Source of the DNA: Bryoerythrophyllum caledonicum
Lineage: Eukaryota; Streptophyta; Bryopsida; Pottiales; Pottiaceae
Direction of reading: 5' to 3'
Length of the DNA stretch: 64,000 bases
Assembly (NCBI GenBank): GCA_963971425.1
Contig: OZ020519.1
Location: forward strand, 1,690,028-1,754,027
Both the position numbers and the translations under genes were made by a program. Each line of letters begins with the position of its first letter. Positions within the stretch are counted from its first letter, which is position 1. Shown in pieces: positions 54,703 through 64,000 of the stretch. The notes below the pieces were generated by a model. It had not been told where the DNA came from, did not search any database, and saw only the letters and a list, made by a program, of their open reading frames with translations.

Positions 54703-56085
54703 ATGGACACTTCAACCGGTGCCTCAATCGACGATGATTTTGATTTGTCAAGTGACAACTCGTCTTTCCACAATCCAGTAGATGCTGATGTGATGGAATT
54801 CGAAGTTCTCCCAAGGCATTCTTGGGTTGGTAAGATAGTCAAAATGAAAAACCTGTCCGGTGTTACAATTGCCACTGGAATACTTCGTAATTTTCACGCC
54901 ACGGCTATTTCTGGGACTGATGCTCCATTAGGTGATATGCACGTTGCCATTCAGGTCTCCAGGACATTAGTTGAAGATGAAGCACCGGACGCATGGCGTT
55001 ATTGTGTTAAAATTTGGCCTATTGGTCAAGTTTTCTATAATAGTGTCAGTCTATTGCATCACCTGCAGCGTGATACTTACAATTCTGTAATGGCAATGAG
55101 AACCCGGTCTCTTGGAGAGAGGACTCGGTCTTATGAAAGCTCATCTAGGATCCCTTCAACCATGGTTTCAACAAAATCATCAATTCTCCTCTCTGACGAA
55201 TCTATCAACTTTGTTGCTGGAAACTGCTGTTGCTCTAGGAGTTGTGTTCAACGCCTCACGATTGAAGATTAAGGTATTGCAGATGAGGATGTATTTTGGA
55301 ACCTCCGTTCAATTTAGAAGGCATATGAAGCTAGATGTTGACGGACAGTTTCATGTGGACAATAACGGTAGAAATGTGGTGACCATTGAGGGCGTTGATG
55401 TGTGCGCAGCTGCCTGGCAGCACATCATGGGCGTCAGTGAAACCTCATTCTATGAATATGCCAAGGATGCAGCGGCTGGTGTAGTCGCGCAACCCCATGG
55501 TAATTCAGGGAAACGGAAACCTAGAAATCACACAGTAGTTGCTACCGCAACATTACGTGTCATTCTTAATAGGAATGCTGACCACATGCCCCACAAGTCC
55601 CGCATCTTGCCTTCGGGTGAGACATCTGTGGCCAAAGTTCTTCCCGCAAATTTCAAGTGGAAAGATCAAATTCCTACAATTGATGCCCATTTAGTTAATT
55701 GCGGGCTTTCCCAAATTTCCACTTCAGGGCTGAGTAAGATTAGGCGGGTCCATTTTTTCGATTACGATGCAAAACGACCTGGGGATAACTTTGCACGTTG
55801 TTCAACGTGTGATAAGTACCATTCCCATCGGAGATTGCAGTAGCCTGGAACAGAAGCTGCGCTATTGTGGCAGCAGAGGTTGAATCTCCGTTTGGATTCA
55901 GCATGGGCTCATCGAGAGTTGTATTATTCCAACCGTTACCGATCTCAAGAGTTGCCGGATGAATGTGTTACGATTATGCACGACAAGATGGATCACTCAA
56001 AGATTGCATCTCCTGTCCTCTCTCACAAGACGAAACATTTGGATGGTCTGATGAAGTTGCCCATCTCTGTTAGTGGATAGATTGT
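54703..56085 (+). pseudogene. DUF7869-like gene, 3'-truncated copy (right arm)
   Basis: Same exons as the left copy: ATG 54,703, the MRMYFGTS exon from about 55,287 and the CSTCDKYHSHRR zinc-binding motif. The same TAG follows at 55,841-55,843, then LWQQRLNL, IMHDKMDHSK and KHLDGLMKLP. After this it reads ISVSG and stops at about 56,080, whereas the left copy goes on for another 450 codons. The second and third acidic motifs are missing. At this junction the right copy keeps a frame (KLPISV) that the left copy has lost by a small indel, so neither is simply the parent of the other. Confidence 0.7.
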
Positions 56086-56172
56086 ACAATCTATCTTTCT
56101 CAAGATTTACAATCTATCTCCTAAAGTCATTGTTACTTCTATTGCATATTCAGCTCGACTCGAGCTGAATAT
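56076..56172. repeat. Perfect 20-bp palindrome and solo AGCTCGA palindrome
   Basis: GATAGATTGTACAATCTATC at 56,076-56,095 lies exactly where arm similarity ends. A solo CAGCTCGACTCGAGCTG with 'gcatatt/aatatgc' flanks lies at about 56,143-56,172. Confidence 0.85.
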
Positions 56173-56389
56173 GCATTACTTTCTGTATATATTGTTGTTC
56201 ACCCTCTGTGTGCATCATGTTAAAATTCAAGTAGTCCTCTCCCTTGTGTGCATCCAATTGTTGAGTACTCATAAACTTGCACAATCAGTTTGAGTCGAGG
56301 TGTATGTCGATCTTGTTTAGTATCAACTGTCGTTGCATTCTTTGGGCATGTTTGTTCATAACCTTTAATCAAATTGCTGAATTTCAGAT

Positions 56390-58693
56390 GCCCTAAGCCT
56401 TGAAGTCGATTTCATAAAAGATGATGCTGCCTCTTCTGAGCATCCTTCTATGGTTGGTGCAAAGCCCATTGATGCTACTTTGGCCATCAACTCACAAGTA
56501 TAACTTTAATCTCACCAGTCCATGGCCAAAATGATTGTGCTATCTTTTGCACTGCTTCCTTCTTCGTAAAATATTTTGTGCTCTATTGTTATATATTGTT
56601 TAATGTTTAGTAACATGTACCTCCACTCTTTCCCATTTGAATTCCAAGTGGTCGAGCCACTAGAAAGCGTTCATAGCGCCGTAGTCCGTGTTTCTCGTTC
56701 AACCCCTAGAGTGGTCAAACCGTGGTTAAACATTGTGTTTGACTTGAACGGTATATTGTGTGTGTGCGAGGAATTCCGCTTGAGGTCTGCTACGCAAGCC
56801 TTCAATGCATGTTCTCTGCCACACTCAGTAAAGGTTCCAGCCAAGGTCGGCCCAAAGCTAGTGTATGTTCGTCCTGGCTGCAAGGCATTTTTGGACGTTG
56901 TTTCCAAGTTTGCATCGATATCTGTCTGGAGTTCGATGAAATTAAACACCACTAGTAGCATCGTAAATTACCTCTTCCCGAAAGCAGTCTCACCAAAAGT
57001 TATATTTGGACAAGAGCATTGTAGGAGAGTCGTAACTGCTGTGATACATAATGTACCTCAATATCTGAAGGTTAAGAACTCGGATAAGGAGGTATTTCTG
57101 AAGACGTTGTCGAAAGACCTTTTTACAAAAAAGGGTGGATACTTTACGAAGGAGAATACCATTATCATAGATCACAGCCCGTACAAGCACGTCCTGAATA
57201 ATCCGGAGAATGTGCTTCTTGCGGAGACTTGGTCCTACAAAGGGGATCGATGGAACGATAAGTTCCTTCTCAATGTCTTGCTTCCGTGGCTCCAAAAGCT
57301 CCATAGTATTATAGAGTTAGGGCTGCAATCTTTTCGGCAAGAGAATCCCTTTGGTCGTCCGACAGTTTGCTCGGATCCATATAGCTTAGAATACATAGAA
57401 TTAACGCACGCGATTATGATATCTGATGGGCTCGCAAATTCAAAGTAGTTCACTGGTATCAAACATAATTGTCGTGATGTGTTATACTATACATATCTTG
57501 TAATTCAAGTGGCAATTTCCAGTTCTTTGATATTTGATTGTAATTGTTTGTTTGTTATTGTTGAGTTTGTAAGTTTTTGTTCTCTCATTGCTTACATGTT
57601 TGAAAAAGAGCCGTTCACCATTTTCTCAAGTAAACTATTGTATTGCCACCATGGATTCCTGTTTTGAAGTCTGAAGATTGTGGATATCGAATTCCAAGAA
57701 ATCAAAATGATTTGTACTCCCACGGAGCAGCTGATTATTTGATGGACTCTTCGATGGCTCCAATTGAAGAAGATGAAGAAAACAGCCCCCTATCAAAATT
57801 TTGCATTCGAAAGGTTGCCTCCCGTTCTATTCTTCAACCTCGTCAAATTCTGGGGTCCCCCGGTATTGATAGGATTTGTGGGAAAGGTGACCAAGTGCTT
57901 GTTCGCGAACTGAGGAATCATTGTCTCTTCCCCCGAGAAGCATGGTATTCCCCCCTCCCCTTCTCTGTATTTGTACTAGGTCTTTTTTTGGCAATGTACA
58001 CATTCAGCTTGAATAGAGCTAAATATGCACAAGTTGCATTTTAACTCCCTTCGACCCTACGTCATAGGATCACGCGCTTCAAACACTTGCTGGTGTAATT
58101 CAACCACCTACGACGGTGCCATCAGAGAAAATGCCCACAATTCCTACTACGTGTCGGCCTGTTGCAACGGTCGGAAATGATGAGAACAAGCTTCAATCTC
58201 TAAGTGGGAAAACGCATTCTACTATTGAGGTTGGTCATATTTTTTGTTACTGTTTAATGTGTTGTATCTTCTCCTCTTAATCAACATTGTTTTGATTTTG
58301 CATGTTTCACGAACACCTAAATTGGACATAATTATTTGAATGGATTCCACGTCATGGTGTTTGTATTTTTTTGACATGTGTGGCTACATATTCAGCTTGG
58401 TTTTAGCTGATTTTTGTGGTCTCTTTTGCTAGGTGCTTCGACCGACTATGTAGCGTCAAAGTGCTTCCCCAAAGCATGGTTTAAACCAAAACTCGAAGCG
58501 TCACTCTCGCCGTTGCCACTCGCTTCCTGTGCCTGTTGTTACTTGGAATCAACGAATGCAACGCCAACGACTGCAAGAACATATACGTGCTAGTCAAATG
58601 CCATATATCGGTTACAGCCGCAAAGATGAACTTCAGAGGGGTAGGGATGAGCTGAGTAAATCTAATTCTAGTGATGTGGAGAAGATCAAGTAG
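56390..58693 (+). CDS. FCP1/SCP-like (HAD-fold) phosphatase domain gene, multi-exon
   Basis: Exons visible: 56,390-56,498 (DALSLEVDFIKDDAASSEHP), the main exon about 56,647-57,448, about 57,667-57,946 (ending before GTATTC), about 58,068-58,230 (ending at GAG|GTTGG) and 58,454-58,693 (basic tail ending EKIK). The main exon has NIVFDLNGILC, LVYVRPGCKAFLDVVSKF and SISVWSS, then IIIDHSPYKHVLNNPENVLL: the order of an FCP1-homology domain that dephosphorylates Ser in the RNA polymerase II tail or similar substrates. The nucleophile Asp (56,741) is kept but the second Asp of DxD is Asn (DLNG), so catalysis may be weak or altered. The upstream start and exact junctions are not resolved; phases at 56,498/56,647 do not fit simply. 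A truncated DUF7869 gene lies directly upstream. Confidence 0.6.
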
Positions 58694-58755
58694 ATTTATG
58701 ATCTCAGTGGTACAAGTGCACATTCAGCTTGGCTATACCTGAATGTGCATTGACT
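57999..58755. repeat. Three degenerate solo palindromes within and after the FCP1-like gene
   Basis: At about 57,999-58,030, 58,385-58,410 and 58,718-58,755: 'acattcagctt...agctaaatatg' variants with one half-site decayed. The first two fall in introns. Confidence 0.55.
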
Positions 58756-58759
58756 AGTA

Positions 58760-60030
58760 ATTAATGTGTATGTTTTTGGTCGTAGTAAAAGCCTTTTTCT
58801 GCATGGAAAGGATGATGCATGTTTTGTATATGGATTACTTCTATCATTTTATAAATAAAGTCTGCAATTAAAGATATTAGTTCATTTGATTCTCCCATTT
58901 GGGTACTGTTTGCCTAACATCTTCATATTATCTTACAAATATGGTGTTGTACTTCTATTCTAATCATGTTTTGCTTCATCACTACGGTAAATTATTTGGA
59001 TTACTCAAGAGCATGTACCTCCTAAATCCCTGGAAATCTCCCAATGTAATGAATATGGTGTTAAAAGAATTGTCATTGTGTGTGGTAGAGGCAATAAATT
59101 GGGTTCCTAGTAGGAAGTTCATTAGTTAAGCATTGGTGTGTAATAGTGCCACACATAGTCGACCCTGAAGAATATATCTTATTTACCCAAGTAAAATTAT
59201 CAGTTAAGGTTAATAAACAGATCCTAGTTGACTAATCAAGTTTTCTGTCGTGAGTTAGGGTTGAACTAATTGATTGTGGTCAAGGTGAAAGTGGAGACGG
59301 TAAAGATAGGCAGAATGTGTCAAAACCTTATTTTTTAAGATGATTGGTGTTGTAGCAACAAGATGAGCGGACCACACCCCTACTACTAAATGTAATCAAG
59401 GGATGTGGTAATTTTCACTCACATCAATGGTGCATTTGCCAAAAGACAATTTTTGGGGCATTGTTTGCTCACTATTGGGTTTGTTATAGGTGGTGTCCGG
59501 TTGAATTGTGGAGACGGTTGGGGTCGTGAGGAGAAGGAGCACGGCACAAATTAGTGCCTTGAACTCAACTAATGGCATTCAAAATTAAGAGGAGCCTTAG
59601 ATAGGGACGGATAGGACGGTCTAAAGTACTAAGAAAGTGACAGATTGGTTGGCGTTGGAGTGAGGTTTACGCTCTTCCAATTGTTTGTAGCAACCATAAG
59701 TGCTACTGTATTTCTTACTCATTGATGTCGTTTCCTTTTTAGAAGGTGATGCGAGGGCCTTAAGTTGGATGGAACAAGCTTGGAGGACTAAGGCTGGAGT
59801 GGCAAGGTCCATAAATAATCCAACTTTGCTCTCGATTAAATCCTCCTACTAGGTATGTATATATCCTTTGCACGGCTTGCCGTCCGCACATCACCACAAG
59901 GTGGGACACGTTTACTGCCCTTTGCGGCAAAGTGATCGCAAAGAGGGATACTTTAACTAAATCAATGATTATAAAGGAATTAACGTGTACTTAGGACTAT
60001 AAGGTGAGAAAATTCTGGATCATGACATTT
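58760..60030. other. Intergenic DNA with no supported gene
   Basis: Short ORFs only. One minus-strand frame (59,396-59,578, 60 codons) starts MPLVEFKALICAVLLLLTTP, which looks like a signal peptide, but the rest is featureless; I do not call it a gene. Confidence 0.4.
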
Positions 60031-60033
60031 TAA

Positions 60034-60276
60034 ATGTTGCTGCGCACTAGAGCTAGCAAACCTGTGTTATTCAGGGAAAATGACTTCAGTGGATCAAGGA
60101 CGGGGTCTGAAAGGGTTGTGGATTTGAAGGGTAACGTGCCGCAAAGAAAATCTCCATCCAAGAGTAGTGAAGATTCTGTTGGTGGAATAACTAAGCAGAA
60201 TTTAGCGCAGGCTTTGGACAGTGATGGTAGTGGTGAAGCACTCGAGGCAGGAGGACTGTCGGAACCTAGTTTTTAA
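60034..60276 (+). CDS. Small hypothetical ORF
   Basis: 80 codons, ATG at 60,034, polar and low in hydrophobic residues (SKSSEDSVGGITKQNLAQAL). No domain recognised. It could be an exon or a chance frame. The next 500 bp contain a 22-bp inverted repeat (GATAGTTTTACTAAAAACTATC, about 60,355) and no gene. Confidence 0.2.
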   Translation: MLLRTRASKPVLFRENDFSGSRTGSERVVDLKGNVPQRKSPSKSSEDSVGGITKQNLAQALDSDGSGEALEAGGLSEPSF

Positions 60277-60785
60277 GGAATTATCGTCGTAGTATAAGTC
60301 AAGGGCGATTGGGTGGTGATTTTTTGGAAATTAGGAACACCCCCATTATAAATAGATAGTTTTACTAAAAACTATCGTAAGTCCTCGTTGCCTAAAATTG
60401 GAAATCCTAAAAATGATACGAAGGAATCCGGGTATTAGTGACGAGATTCCGGTCTTGATCTGTTATTATGAGGATCGGGATCTAACGGTCAGAACCGTAA
60501 CCGGATTTAATAGTCATAACTTGCCGCGGGTTCGAATTCAGGTAATGATTATCGGATTGGAAATAAATAGTTAATCCCAGGGTTCTTCCTCTCATCTTTC
60601 TTAGTGAGTTTGGGGTTGGTTAGCGGCAAGCAAGCAAGGATGGGTAGCTGAGGGTTTGTGTGTGAAGATGTTGTAAGCCAGGATTGCTGCCTTTGTAGGT
60701 TGGGAATCAAGAATTGTGGGTTAGGGTTTGAGTGCGGATTCTTTCGCGGATCTCTTGGGAAGAATCCGGGTCTGAATTCAGTTGA

Positions 60786-61279
60786 GTGTTTGCTACAATG
60801 ACGTTGAAGAAGGCGACCAGCAGCAGGGCGGCAACTGAATCGATCGTGAATCTTCGGAATGTGGTTCCAATGATTCCCAAATCCGAGAGCAACCGGAAAG
60901 CGTTGGATGCGGATCTAAAGAGGATGGGATGTTTTGGATTCCGGGAGCAGCCATGGGGTTTCAGAGACGACGCGATGGTCCGGGAGTTGCTAGATGGAGT
61001 CTCCAACGAGTTCGAGGGCACCATCCGGGGGAGGCCGGAGAAGTGGACTTCGACAATGTGGAGCGGCGACGCGGCGTTTACGGATTTCCGATGCGGGGAG
61101 AAGGTATGTACTCACGCCGAGAATCCTTCATTGATGGGAAGTTCACGCGGAAAGCAGATCCGAAGGACGGGATGACCGTGGCGGATTACAAGGATTCGAG
61201 GGTTCGGAGGGTGATGGAGTTCTTACTCCTGATCCTGTATCCGGATCAGCCTTTGAAGACCACCCTCTGTGCAGAATGA
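60786..61279 (+). pseudogene. Truncated plant multi-copy family gene, frameshifted
   Basis: ATG 60,799 or earlier (MTLKKATSSRAATES) leads into NLRNVVPMIPKSESNRKAL and MVRELLDGVSNEFEGTIRGR. Near 61,060-61,075 the sense frame changes (TMWSGDAAF against VYGFPMRGEGMYSRRESFI), and the second frame runs through DGKFTRKADPKDG and VMEFLLLILYPDQP to 61,279. The continuity of sense suggests an 11-bp-scale insertion. I recognise the style of a repeated plant family but cannot name a domain. The next coding block begins immediately downstream. Confidence 0.5.
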
Positions 61280-64000
61280 AGGAAGTATTGGCGGTGAGGC
61301 CGCCCTCTCAAACGACGCCATCTCTTTAGGGGCTCACTTTGTGAGCATCGGGTACATGGTGGGTCATGGCGTTTTCTATGTTGCACTGCAATATGATCAC
61401 GGAAAGACACTTGACGTTAGCGAGGAGATTATTCGTGGAAGGAGTCCATTGTGGAAAAAGAAGAATGAAGAGTTTGAGGCACAGTTGCTCGCAGATGAAG
61501 ACTTGATGAAGTACTCGGATAAAATGTTCTATGTTTGGGATGGTAACCATTGTCTCAAAGCTTGTCTAGAGATCATCAACAGAGACCACGGTGATGACAG
61601 AGATTGGCATTACGCAGTGGAGTCGATTATCTTGGATGTTCCAACAGGTTCGAGAAGATTGCTCGTGACTGCACTCCACCAAGTCAATTGTTAAGTTCTG
61701 ATTTCTTTAAAATTTTAAAATTTTAAAATTTGTCTACCTTGTCCCTTAACTCCACTCACAGTCTCCTTTTGCACGCGGAACCAAAGGAGCCATGTGAAAT
61801 CAAATGTGGTCTACAAGCTATATAGAATTCTGCAAATTGCTGGGCAACCCCTCTCTTATTTTGAAAACCTATCGACAAAAGCTGAAATTGATAATGCAAT
61901 TGCAAAACATGATAGAACTTCAACATGGTACACGCTTACTATGAAAGGACTCATTGGAGTACAATATCAGGTACTATTCACCTCTTAGGACTACATTTCA
62001 TTTATCTGACAATCATCATTAGTTAAATGTTTTATCATTCTTCTTGAAATGGCCTTGTGGAGGTAGTTGTATGCCATCTACACCCCTTGAAGGGAGTGCC
62101 ACCAACGGCACTCTCTTTAAAGAATGCTTATAGCTTTTTTGAGGCAGCCTTTCGTGCAAATAGTGCCAACAGCTAATTCTTTTGGAGGTGCAAGTGGCTT
62201 GCACAAGGCATCCCATAGAGAGAGTGCCGCTGGCCGCACCTTCTTCTTTAGATGTTGATGGTTTTCTTGAGGCAGCTTCTAGAGGGAGTGCTGCCAGAGG
62301 CTCACCCTTTTAGAGGTGCAAGTAGCTTGCTCAAGGCATCCCGTAAAGTAAGTGTTGTTGGCGGCACTCTCTTCTTCGGATGTTGATGGCGTCCTTGAGG
62401 CAGTCTCTAGTGGGAGTGCTGCCAACACCTCACCCTTTTAGAGGTGCAAGTGGCTTGCTCAAGGCATCATGTAGCGTAAATGCCGCTGGCGGCACTTCTA
62501 ATTTTAGAGATTGTGAGGTACCAAGTGGGGTAGTATGAAAAGGGGTGCCGCTAGTGGCGCCTCTATTGGAGTGACAAAGGGTTCCTCCCTCTAATCCCCT
62601 TCAAGGGTGGTACCGTTGGCGGCACTTTTTTCTAGAGGATCTTTTAGTAGCTCTCTAGTCTCTTGCACATGGTCTTCTAATGATTTTTGTGTCTCATTCC
62701 TTAAATCTTTTTTGGAAATGTTCAGCAAGAGATTGGTGAAGCAGCAACGCATGCCAATAGAATGTTTATTGAGAAGTATCCAGAGAAGACAGTTTAGTGG
62801 AACATGAAGGATTTGCACCATGAAGTGTTGGAAAAGGCAAAGAAGGTGAAAAAGGACTATGTCACTGAGGTGAAGAAGCAGCTGCCTCCTGCTGACCCGA
62901 AGCACACGCCTCATTTTCTCAATCAGGTTAAAATCCATTATGAAAAGCGGGAAGATGACCGAGAGATGTTGCAAGAGAAGTTGTTCTACTTGGCAACATC
63001 CGCGATGTCCGCAGCGATGAATTTAAGTGGCTTGAGTGATGGAACATGAAGCCCTCTGTTCAAAAAGCTGTGAGATTTCCTGAGACCAAATTCAACGACC
63101 ACGACTTTCCCATTTGGCTAACTTGGGCTACTTGGTGGGCACAAGTGTGTTGATTTTGATACCTTTTCCTATTATCACATGTTTGATACTTTCATGTGTA
63201 TTAAAATTATGCATTATAAGTGATTTCAGATCTCTTCTGAAACAAGCAATCTTCTTTATGGAGCATTGGCTGAACTGAACAAGACTGCCAACTATCATCC
63301 GGTCGATGAAGATGCCATTCCAACTATTGTTGACTGGGTTGAGCAAACGCGCATTCAGCTTTGAGAGATTGCTTTCAACACTGAGTTGGCAACCAAGGGT
63401 GTCTCTAGGAACAACATTTCAGATGAGAAAAAGTTTTTGTCTGAGGCTGTCAAATTGTCAATCGAACTTTATACAGGTACTTCCATTACGTGTTGCTTCC
63501 TAGGATTAAAGTTTCAAAAATCCCCCCTTTCTTCGCAAACTACTTGGATCCTACTAGTGACAGCTGCATGTTCACTGAGGAGAATATGAAGGATTGGGAT
63601 AGGGAGCACTGGAAGAAATGTGGGTGGTACTTATATTGTCCAAAGAATAGACCTCCTTTATTTGACATTCCACTGTGGAATTCTATTCATCTTACTCTAG
63701 CAGGAACAGACTTGGTCGCGATTGTGACAGAACCCATGAAGAAGACTAGGGGGGCATGGAAAAAGGCAGCCAACGAAGATGCAAAGAAGAAGAAAGCCGT
63801 TGAGGAAGAGGTCTCGAGGAAGTTGAAGGAGGCCGAAGAAGAGGTGACGCGGAAGCTATAGGCGGCAAATGCGGCGGAGGCAACAGCATCACGCAAAGCG
63901 GCAGCCTTGGAAGCACAAATCGCGGCAAGAGACGCAGCACCAAGACGGCAACAAGTGCATGATGCTTTGCCCTTTGATGGCGCCGATGATCATGATGTTC
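61269..64000 (+). pseudogene. Multi-exon gene with WDGNH (ParB-like?) motif, interrupted, runs off the window
   Basis: Exon 1 (61,269-61,694) has SIGYMVGHGVFYVALQYDHG and KMFYVWDGNHCLKACLEI; DGNHxxxA resembles the G-x-x-R/H-x-x-A signature of ParB/Srx-type domains, an inference. Exon 2 (about 61,784-61,970; SHVKSNVVYKLYRIL) ends CAG|GTACTA. The acceptor TTCAG at 62,725 opens exon 3 (QEIGEAATHANRMFIEKYP). The next exons are about 63,055-63,144 and from 63,230 (ISSETSNLLYGALAELNK). Breaks: TAG at 62,795, a frameshift at about 63,045, TGA at 63,362, a frameshift at about 63,490 and TAG at 63,859 (a CAG-to-TAG look). The tail is Ala/Glu/Lys-rich coiled coil. The frame continues past the window. 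Confidence 0.6.
62070..62500. repeat. 129-bp intronic minisatellite
   Basis: 'gaggtgcaagtggcttgctcaaggcatc' recurs at about 62,183, 62,312 and 62,441 (129-bp steps), with 'gtgccgctggcggcact' and 'ttgaggcag' at matching offsets. It lies in the intron between 61,970 and 62,726. Confidence 0.75.

Larger units (their letters stand above)
51318..56061 (+). repeat. Large inverted duplication, right arm (4.7 kb)
   Basis: Reverse complement of 29,932-34,426. It includes the GGGGCCCC minisatellite (51,338-51,530), telomere-like tract (52,480-52,690), (CT)n (53,036-53,082), 417-bp repeat (three units), palindrome array and the truncated DUF7869-like gene. High identity stops at GAAGTTGCC (56,061), with weak similarity for about 20 bp more. 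Confidence 0.9.

Noticed and set aside
29932..56061. A single giant transposon with the arms as terminal inverted repeats
   Set aside because: The outer edge falls inside a gene that continues on the left side only, and no target duplication was seen at the edges.
60490..60560. tRNA gene suggested by 'gggttcgaattc' (B-box-like)
   Set aside because: No matching acceptor stem, anticodon arm or A-box could be placed around it.

Overview
This is AT-rich, repeat-dense eukaryotic DNA. It most likely comes from a land plant, and probably a seedless one (bryophyte, lycophyte or fern). The pointers are TTTAGGG-type telomere-like tracts, GT-AG introns with plant-style TATA promoters, a small Cys-rich plant-type metallothionein with three copies in the window, and several multi-copy families (kinase-like, WDGNH, DUF7869-like) that I associate with seedless-plant genomes. 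That placement is an inference. Nothing here is bacterial in layout: there are no operons and no CRISPR.

Layout. 1-4.7 kb: dispersed repeats and a GC-rich exon encoding an M6-family (immune-inhibitor-A type) metalloprotease on the minus strand, with a possible upstream exon for a membrane anchor. 4.7-8.4 kb: a GC-rich tract with a clear TATA box, followed by a kinase-like pseudogene with many stops and frameshifts. 8.4-12 kb: a 1.3-kb terminal-inverted-repeat (TIR) element, a fragment of the LINE that is full length further on, and unassigned DNA. 12-23 kb: metallothionein genes. One is interrupted by a stop codon (12.4-12.85 kb). Two encode identical proteins, are divergently oriented, and lie in 1.5-kb inverted arms (16.3-17.7 and 21.4-22.9 kb) with conserved TATA boxes and paired GTAC motifs. 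23-28 kb: further TIR elements, a fold-back element with tandem palindromes, short strong hairpins and a weak retroelement remnant.

28.5-58.7 kb is the most structured part. An inverted duplication has arms 29.93-34.43 and 51.32-56.06 kb. Each arm holds the 5' part of a DUF7869-like, probably transposase-derived gene, an array of eight 34-bp palindromes, a 417-bp tandem repeat, a (GA)n tract, telomere-like DNA and a GGGGCCCC minisatellite. Between the arms sits a 12.6-kb full-length non-LTR retrotransposon (35,292-47,881) with a 12-bp target-site duplication, inserted into a TIR element. Its 2767-codon ORF2 carries a consensus 2A ribosome-skipping peptide, an APE endonuclease, a reverse transcriptase whose first catalytic Asp is Gly, an RNase H and a C-terminal restriction-like endonuclease motif: a Dualen-like dual-endonuclease LINE with a 2A. 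The right arm also carries a 31-nt patch copied from 48.6 kb, a scar of template switching. Beyond the right arm is a multi-exon gene with an FCP1-like phosphatase fold.

59-64 kb: little until 60.8 kb, then two degenerate coding regions, the second a multi-exon gene with a WDGNH motif, in-frame stops and a 129-bp intronic minisatellite, running off the window end. Most recognisable coding sequence in the window is mobile-element or decayed multi-copy material. The likely functional genes are the two metallothioneins and, less surely, the M6 protease and the FCP1-like gene.
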